Virus record (IMG/VR): IMGVR_UViG_3300047510_002406
Coordinates: 1 to 43,333 of that record
Length of the DNA stretch: 43,333 bases
DNA from: a virus
Strand: one strand, 5' to 3'
Position 1 is the first letter of the stretch, and each line of letters starts with the position of its first letter. Positions 14,932 to 22,900 of this stretch are shown in pieces. The translations under genes and the position numbers were made by a program. Under the pieces are notes generated by a model, which was not told the DNA's origin, searched no databases, and was given only the letters and a program-made list of their open reading frames with translations.

Positions 14932-15228
14932 ATGACAGGAAAGGAATATCTTAGCGATAGGGTTAAGGCAAACACCTCTGATTTATTCAAGAGGATGCTT
15001 GCTATTTTAGAAGACGTTAAGCATGAGCATGATAGGCAGTTCGAAATGCTACTCGCTTCTTCCCCAGAATCTTTTAAGCCTGTAGTAAAACAAGCGAATT
15101 ATCTCGATGAGGGTAAAATGGCGCTTTACCGCAAGCGCATTTTAGACATGGGCAATGAATCAATCAGAAAAACTGCGTCTGAAATTGATTTTGTCAGAAT
15201 TGAATTTCATCACACCTTTAAACAATGA
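14932..15228 (+). CDS. Hypothetical helical protein, start of tape-measure operon
   Basis: A 98-residue, mostly helical charged protein (MTGKEYLSDRVKANTSDLFKR...) with no recognised domain. It overlaps the next gene by four bases (ATGA) and heads the operon with the tail chaperones and tape measure. A role in tail assembly is inferred from position only. It has an AAGG-type weak ribosome site just upstream (GCAAAAGGTT), one of the few genes here with any purine signal. Confidence 0.65.
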   Translation: MTGKEYLSDRVKANTSDLFKRMLAILEDVKHEHDRQFEMLLASSPESFKPVVKQANYLDEGKMALYRKRILDMGNESIRKTASEIDFVRIEFHHTFKQ

Positions 15229-15962
15229 AAGAACTATTTAGCTTCAATATTAAAGTTAACAAAGAAGTTGAGAAGACCGAGACAAAAGAGGAGAACGGCA
15301 AGACTATCTCTGTCACTCAAAAGGTAAAAGAAGATGTTCCTGTAAAGATCATCATCAAGAGTCCCTCAAGAAAGAATATTGAAGATGCCGATATGCAGTT
15401 AAGCATCGAAATGTCGAACTGTATTAAAAAAGGTATTCTGACAAAAGGAATGCTTCTCAAGAAATATTCTGACTCTGGCGGTTTTATTCTGGAGGAAGAC
15501 CGAAAAGAACTCGCAAGGCTGAATGCTTTTGTTATTTCAAAGCAAGACGAGTATTCAAAAATGATTTCAAGATCAGAGAGGGATAAAGTAGCTGAAGATG
15601 AAATTATTGAAACGATTATGTCCGCTAAGAGAGCAATGCTGGAATATGAATCTGCTTACGCCAATCTTTTCGAAAATACTGCGGATTCGATTGCAGTAAG
15701 CAACGTAATTCGCTGGTTTTGCTTGCATATGGCTCACAAGCAAGAGGGCGATGGTCCAATTCAGCCCTTATTCGAAGGAGAAACTACCGAGGAAAAGCAG
15801 GCTTCTCTTCACAAGATGGATGAGGCCGAAGAGCCTATTTATTCAAAAGCTTATAGAAAACTCGCCACCTTTGTTTCATTCTGGTATTACAGCAAGAACG
15901 CAAAGAAGGAAGATTTTGAAAAGCTAAATTCCGACATTGAAAACGGAACATTTACTACATAA
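15225..15962 (+). CDS. Putative tail assembly chaperone, gpG-like
   Basis: A 245-residue protein. The N-terminal 70 residues are beta-rich and include a charged hairpin with Lys-Glu-Thr repeats; the rest is helical (DADMQLSIEMSNCIKKGILTK, then RSERDKVAEDEIIETIM). It sits two genes before the tape measure, where siphoviruses encode the paired chaperones that coat the tape measure during tail assembly. The following frame begins inside this gene and has no ATG start, which is the usual sign of a frameshifted G-GT product. Sequence similarity to lambda gpG cannot be judged by eye; the assignment is positional. Confidence 0.6.
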   Translation: MKELFSFNIKVNKEVEKTETKEENGKTISVTQKVKEDVPVKIIIKSPSRKNIEDADMQLSIEMSNCIKKGILTKGMLLKKYSDSGGFILEEDRKELARLNAFVISKQDEYSKMISRSERDKVAEDEIIETIMSAKRAMLEYESAYANLFENTADSIAVSNVIRWFCLHMAHKQEGDGPIQPLFEGETTEEKQASLHKMDEAEEPIYSKAYRKLATFVSFWYYSKNAKKEDFEKLNSDIENGTFTT

Positions 15963-16929
15963 TCAGCTTTTTATAAGATTTAACGAAATAATAAAAGGAT
16001 TCTCTGAAAGAAGGTTAGAGAAAGAAACTATATATATTAAACACCTCTCCAATGATGAGAGGTGTTTTTTGTATTCAAAGTATCAAGAGTTCTTTGATTA
16101 CGCTGGTAAGTTAGGGCTCCCTTCAGAAAAGGATGCTTTGGAAAAGGCTATCGATGATGATTTTTGGAGCGAAAAAAACGAGAAAGAGATAAAAACAAGT
16201 GAAGACTTCATCGAAAGAATGAAGCTCACTAAAAAAAATCTTTTCAAGCAAAGAGATATAGAGGTTATAGAAAAAGATTTAAAAGCCGAAGAGGAAAAAT
16301 TGAGAAATAAGCTTGAAGAAAGAAGAGAAATTTTAGGCAAAACAAAGGAGGATTATGCAGCTAATAGATCGAACGATTATGTACTCTACTTAAGTCTTTA
16401 CAAAAATAGAAGTTTTACAGAAAAATATTTTGATTTGGAATATTTTGAGGAAATGTCTCACTCTGAGTTAGGCAAATACATACTTTTTTATAACGAATTT
16501 TATAAAGAATTCGATGATCTCTGCACTCAAAGAATAGCGTTAGCTGATTTTTATAAGCCCTATTATATTGTTTTGGATAGTCCAAATGATTTTTTGGGAA
16601 AGCCGCTTTGTGAATTTACTGAGCTTCAAACAAGAGTTTTAATTTACGGAAAAGTTTTTAAGAATATTTTTGAAAATAATGAAAATATTCCAGAAAAGAT
16701 AATGAACGATCCTGAAGAATTATTGAAATATGTCGATAAAACAAAAGCTGAAGAAAAGTTTAACAAAAGCAGAAAAAAGTCTTCAGCCAACTCTAGCGCA
16801 GAAATGGTATTCGGGGCATCAAAAGATGAACTTTCAAAGTCAAAAGACACTAAAATGGTCAATGACGTAATGAAAGAAAAGAAAAATTTAACTATGGAAG
16901 AGTTAATGAAATTACATGGAGAGATGTAA
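15937..16929 (+). CDS. Putative tail chaperone extension, gpT-like (frameshifted or TTG start)
   Basis: A 330-residue open frame, +1 relative to the preceding gene, overlapping it by 26 bases. The first possible start is TTG at 15937; the nearest in-frame ATG is about 95 codons inside. No purine-rich ribosome site lies at the right distance, and the frame is open only from 15928. This suggests that it is reached by a +1 or -2 ribosomal shift from the upstream gene, as for tail chaperone pairs, though no canonical slippery site is evident in 15928-15962. The protein is highly charged with a coiled-coil region near residues 95-150 and a Lys/Ser-rich tail. The tape measure starts 32 bases later. 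A terminator-like hairpin lies inside its first 50 codons. Confidence 0.65.
   Translation: MKTEHLLHNQLFIRFNEIIKGFSERRLEKETIYIKHLSNDERCFLYSKYQEFFDYAGKLGLPSEKDALEKAIDDDFWSEKNEKEIKTSEDFIERMKLTKKNLFKQRDIEVIEKDLKAEEEKLRNKLEERREILGKTKEDYAANRSNDYVLYLSLYKNRSFTEKYFDLEYFEEMSHSELGKYILFYNEFYKEFDDLCTQRIALADFYKPYYIVLDSPNDFLGKPLCEFTELQTRVLIYGKVFKNIFENNENIPEKIMNDPEELLKYVDKTKAEEKFNKSRKKSSANSSAEMVFGASKDELSKSKDTKMVNDVMKEKKNLTMEELMKLHGEM
16039..16070 (+). terminator. Terminator-like hairpin inside coding sequence
   Basis: A perfect 11-bp stem AAACACCTCTC / GAGAGGTGTTT with a 7-base loop CAATGAT, running into a six-T tract. It has every feature of an intrinsic terminator, yet it lies in the second chaperone frame, 77 bases past the stop of the first. 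It might lower transcription into the extension frame and tape measure, or act only as RNA structure. Confidence 0.5.
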
Positions 16930-16937
16930 TTTTTCCG

Positions 16938-16946
16938 TGTAAATAA
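16938..16946 (+). promoter_or_regulatory. TGTAAA(A/G/T)(T/A)(A/T) element upstream of tape measure gene
   Basis: TGTAAATAA in the 32-base gap before the tape measure, 24 bases ahead of the ATG. If active, it would supply the tape measure independently of the upstream chaperones and of the hairpin at 16039. Confidence 0.35.
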
Positions 16947-16961
16947 GCTAAAAGGTAAAGG

Positions 16962-19900
16962 ATGGCAAAAGGAATCACAGTCCCGGTCACTCAAACTGGA
17001 TTATCGCAATCCATTCAAAATGCGGTTAAGCAAGTTGGCGGAATTAGCGTTCCGGTTGACATTGATTCAAGATCATTCAAAAACCTCTCTCAGCCGCTAG
17101 GAAGAATCACTGGTTTGGCGACTGAGTTCGAAAAGTCAATTGCGGCATCGAATGCCCGTGTTATCGCATTCGGCGCTTCAGTTGGAATTATAAATGGTAT
17201 TCAAGGTGCTTTTGCTGAACTACTTAGAACGGGTATAGAGGTTCAGAAGATATTGGCGGATATTGCCGCTATCTCAGGTCAATCTGGGGCAGAACTTTCG
17301 AAGTTTGGCGATTCTATTTTTGATGTCGCAAAAAATACTAGTCAAAGTTTTAAAGTAGCCGCTCAAGCTGCTCTTGAATTCTCTCGTCAAGGCTTGAGTA
17401 CTGATGAGACGATCAGAAGAACAAACGATGCTCTTACTCTTGTAAGATTCACTACATTAAATGCCGCAGAGGCAGTTGATGTTTTAACTGCGGCAACAAA
17501 CTCATTTTCAGACACGGGAATTACAACTTCTGAAATTTTGAATAAGCTTGTTGCGGTTGACACTAAATTCGCGGTTTCGGCGGAAGACCTTGCCAACGGT
17601 TTGGCTCGCGCAGGCTCGATTGCTCAAGAGGTTGGCGTTTCATTCGATGAGCTTAATGCGGCTATTACAATTACTCAAGAGAGAACTGCTCGCGGTGGTG
17701 CAGTAATCGGCAACGCATTAAAAACAATTTTCACAAGACTGAGAAGTGATGAAACAGTCAATGCGTTAAGATCTATTGGCGTAGAGTCTTTAAATGCCCA
17801 AGGGGGATTAAAAGGAGCTATTCCTCTTCTTCAAGAAGTAGCCACAAAGATTGAAAATCTTTCTGGAGGCGAAAGAGTTCAAATTTTAGAGGCAATTGCT
17901 AGCAAGTACAATATCAATATTCTTTCTGCTCTTTTAAATGACTTGAACGCCGCTAACGGTAAGTTTGCCGAGGTTGTTCAAATTTCAGGATCAGCGCAAA
18001 ATCAAGCTTACGAAAGACAAATAGAATTAAATAAAACTCTTGCTGCTCAGATAAATCTTACGACTGTTTCTGTTACTCAGTTATTCAATAAGCTTGCTGA
18101 AATTGGCGTGACAGAGAGCTTAACAAGCATACTGAAATTCGTTAATGATTTATTGGATGGCTTCAATAAGCTTTTAGACTCGGAAACAACTGGCAGCAAC
18201 ATCGCAAAAGGTCTGATCAAAGGCATTTCTGATGTTTTCTTTACTGTCGGTTTGCCAATTATTGGAGCTATCTTTATAAAGCTAACAAAAGATATTGCCC
18301 AATTCGGCGTTGAGTCTTTAAAAACAATTTTAGGCATTAACCAGCAAGTTAGAGAGCGCCAAGCTCTTGAGCAAGCTGTAGTAAATACTTTGATTAAGGA
18401 TAGAGATGTAATGGCGTCAATTCTTGCCTTGAGTGGAGATAGAGCAAAGCAAGAAGAGTATTTGCTAAATGTTTATAATCGCCAAATTTCTGCTCTTGAG
18501 AGAGTTCAGTCTATAGCAACTTCTGTTGCTCCTGCTTTAGTGCAGGGCGGTCTTTCTGCTACTAGCGGAACTGTACAACGCAGAGCAGCAGACGGATATC
18601 TCCCAGCGCAAGAAGCTGCGGATGTAAAGCGAGGCGTTGGTGGTGCGGACAAGAATGCAAAGGTGGTTAAGATCCCTAATTTCTCTTTTGGTGGTGGCAA
18701 GAAGGGTACAATGTACGCAAATACCAGCGAATATATTGTTCCTAATTATAATGGTGGCGATGGGACTGCTATCTTCAACAAAGATATGGTCAGTAAATAC
18801 GGAAAGCCAGAAAATGCTAAAAAGATAAATGCGGCAACAGGGTATATTCCAAATTATATAAAAACCCAGCCTAAAAATATTCAAGCTATTCGTCAAGGTA
18901 AAAAATTTGAACAAAGTTTAAATTTAAAACTATTTGGAGAAGCGTCATATGCAGCTAATGCTGTTTTAGATTTTCCAAAGCCAGAAGGTTTTGGTGCAGA
19001 CTCCGAAGTAAAAAAAGAACTTGGAATAAATCCACAATCAGAGTACGGAGATGCAAAAAGAACCCAAAGCAGAAAAAGCGAAAAGAGTTTATTAGATAAA
19101 TACCTGAGAACTCCAGAAGGAAGCGCTGAGTTTTTAAATGCAAAAGAAACCGCCAGAGGATTTATAAATTTAAATCCAAAAGGTTTGTCGATGCTATTTT
19201 TAGAACAAGGTCAAGACGCAAAAGAAACCGCTTATCTTGGAACAAAGGAGTCTATTTTATCAGAAAAAACAAAAGATTTGATTAAAACAAAATTTGGAGA
19301 TAAAAAAGCTAGCAAAACTATTGCTATGCCTTATATTGCCGATAAAATAAATAAAAGTGAACTGAGTGCTAAAAAAGCTTCGACTGGTTATATTCCAAAT
19401 TTTCAGCAGCAGGCGGTTGGCGAAAAGCAGCTTACCGCAAAAGAAAAGGAATTAAAAACAAAGGCAGAGAAAGTAATAAATAATAGGGTTGGCAATACTT
19501 TTGGTACTGCGGCAATGCTGGTCAAGGATCAAGATGATGAGCAAAAAGTCAGAACAGATAAAACTTATCCTTGGGGTTTTGAGCCAAAAGAGCCAGAAAA
19601 TAAAATATTTGGAAGAGTAAAGTTCCCAGTTTATGGCTTAAAGGATAGTGGATTGCAGCAAGCAAAACTTGGCGCTGTTCCAAAGATCAAAGAGCCATTA
19701 GATAAAATAGCTTTAGATTTCGGCACTTCTGTTTCTTCAGATCTGGCTGGAAGACAGGTCAGCCAAGCTGAGTATCAACAATCATACAAAAAATCTTTTG
19801 GTGCTGCTGGAGCTTTCGGAGGTGTTGTCGGAGGCATCTTTGAATCTGCCGCAAGAGTAGCTTTTAATTTTGAAAGCGACAAAGTTAATACTTTAGACGT

Positions 19901-22900
19901 TCCAAATATTCCTGATCCAATGCGATTGGCTTTCGGAATAACTGGAGGAGAAAGAAGCGCCGATCTTAAAGGTTCTGTTTCTGATGGCGTTTTAAGAGGG
20001 TTTGCAAGTCAGGCAGTAAAAAATAATTTAGTTAAAGAAGAGGTCAGGGAAATGACTAATGCGCCAAAGAAAGTTGCCGCAAAAGGATTTGTTCCAAATT
20101 ATGCCGAAAAACTTACAGAAATGTATGATTGGGATGGCACTATCATTCCAAAAATCTCAGGAAAGCCCGAAGAATATATTCAGTCGATCCAGAAACTTGA
20201 AAAGAAGGATCTTCTTCCCGTGGGCAAAGAGCTTGCCGCTTCAAAAGAAAAGTTTGATATTGCAACTGCTAGACCAATTGCATTTAAAGATCCAATTAAA
20301 AATGCAGCCCAAAATCTCGGGCTCAATGTTGAAAAAGTATTTCCTCTTGGATCAATGTTTGAAAATCGCAGGGCTCAAGGCAAAAGAGGTCCGAGAAAAC
20401 TTTACACTCCAGAAAGAAAAGCATTATTCGCGGAGAAGACTGGTAGATCTATCGTTGATGATGAAGAAGAGAACTTGATGGCTCTTGGATCTCGCGGCAT
20501 AAATGCAAATTTAAGAAATCGCGGCGCTTTTGGGTTTATTCCAAATTTTGCTTCTCAAAACGCAATAGACGCAATGAGAAGAATCGTCTCAGACCCTGCC
20601 GCTCCACAAGGAGAAAAAGATGCAGCGTCGTTAAAACTTTCTCAACTTACAAAAGTAAGTTCATTAAATAATCCAAGAGTTGCGGCGCAAAAGACCACAA
20701 AAATAAAGCTTCCAATAACTCAAGAGGACAAGGACTATCTTAATCAGAACAAGGAAAAAATTGTCGCAGGAATGGGCAGAAGTTTTGGAATGTTATTTAA
20801 TTTAGATGCTTTGGAGATGGGGGATTTAGGCTACGTAAAACGTTTGGATCCAATAGTTGCAAAAAAATTGTCGGAAATAGCGCAAAAACAAGGTGGCAGA
20901 GATTCTATCAGATCTTTGGTTGATTTTGGATCTGCGGCGAAAGGGTATATTCCAAACTTTGCTGATCCACTGAAAGAGGCTGTTAATAGAGAAATCGCCG
21001 CTGGAATTAATCCCTCTCAGGTGCGCGTAACAAGAGATGATCGTTTAATGACAACCCGCAATCCAGAGGGGCTTGCGGTAATAAATACCAGAGATGAGCC
21101 AAACGGCAAAGTTCCTTCTAACAGAATAAACGAAAAGGATGGCAAAATGGCAGCAAAGGGCTTTGTGCCAAACTTTGCTATTGGTACGCCTAAAGGTGGA
21201 TATAAAGCCGCAGAATCTTCAACTGGTGAAGCTGTAGGCATACCAAAAGATTTGCAGTCAAGTCTGATAGGATCAGCAAATAGACTTCTAAAACAATTTG
21301 AAGAAGGTGCAATTGACCAATCAAAGCTAAATGTAGCCATAAAAGATTTAGCGGCCAAGAATAATTTAACTGCTGAATCGACAAATAAATTGCAAACTCA
21401 AGTCGATGATTCAATAAAAAGATTTGAAAAGAATAAGGCTAAATCTGGCGGTGGAGGGGTTGGGCCAGACCAAGGCGGCGCTAAAGATGGAAGGTTTTCA
21501 TTAGATAAAACATTTTACGCTTTTTCTGGTCTAACTCTTGCCGCAAATGCGCTTGAGCAAGCTTTTGGAAAATCAGAAAGTGGGCTAGCAAAATTTGCAG
21601 TTGGTCTTGCAAGTGCTACTCAAGCAGCATCTCAAGGAGCGCTTCTGGGTCAATCGTTTGGAGATTTGACAAAAGGCTTGGTTGGAAAAGGCGGCGTTTT
21701 GGGGGCTTTAGGAAAAATTGGTAGCTTTGCTGGCCCTGCTGGTGCGGCTATAGGCTTGGGAGTTGGAATTTTTTCAGAAATTAATGATGTTATCAATGCT
21801 CCTCAAAGAAAAAGGGAAACAGATGCTGAAAAAAGAATAAATGAATTATCTTCTACTGCTTTAGATAAAGCAGATGAATTAAAAATATTTGAGGAGGAAA
21901 TAAGTAAAATACAAGCGCGGCAAAGAGAATTACAGCCTGGTGGGGAGGCCAGAGCACAAACTGCGGCCAATGTAGCTCAACAAAATCCTTTTGCCACTAT
22001 GGGATTGGCAATGTCTATGCCAGAGCAGGACAAAAAGGATGATGAAGAAATTTTAAAACTTAGAGTTGATTTAGCGGCTACCGAGAAAAAAAGAAAAGAA
22101 ATTTTAGCAGAAATTGCGGTAAATAAGAAAAAAGAAGAAAGGGCAGTTCAAAGAGAGGCGCAAGAATTAATTAAAAGAGTTGCTTTAACTACACAAATAA
22201 CAGCCTTAAATGAAGCTAATGCCAGAGGGGAAAATGCGGCCTTGGAACTAAGGGCAAAAAGGCAGTCCGATTTAATTAAAAATTCTATTTTTCTTACAGA
22301 CACCCAAAAACAAAGCCTACAAGACGCTGAAACTTTAACTCAGTTAGACGAAAAAAGAGATGATTTAAAAAAATCAATTCTTTTAAGCACTGTCAAAGAG
22401 TTGGGTCAAGGCAAGCTTACTACTGTTGAGGAGCAAAAATTAAATATCTTAAGAAAAAGGCTAGAAGCAGGAGAAAAAATAACCGATATTGAAAAAGAGT
22501 TAAATGCATTAGGCATTCAGGGAAATAGTGAAGCTGGAATTAAAATTACGAATGCTCTTTCTGAGTTCAGAATAAAAGATGGTCAATTGGTTGTAGAAAA
22601 AAATATCACAAGAGAAAGACAAGCCGCAAACAAAGAGGCAAAAACAGCTTTAGAGATAGAAAAAATAAGATTGAGTTATTTAGAACAGAGTTTTAAAGCG
22701 CAAAAAGAAATTGAAGATATTATGATTGCTGGAGATAGAGCTATACAAGAAGCGCAGTTAAGAACTCCTGTAGCTCAACTAGAAAACCAAATTGCAACTC
22801 AGCCATTCGCTACAAGAGGGCAGGAGGCTCAACTGGCAAAATTGAGAGAAGAATTTGCCAAATTATCCGCTCAAAGAAAAATCGATAATGATTTTGCGGA

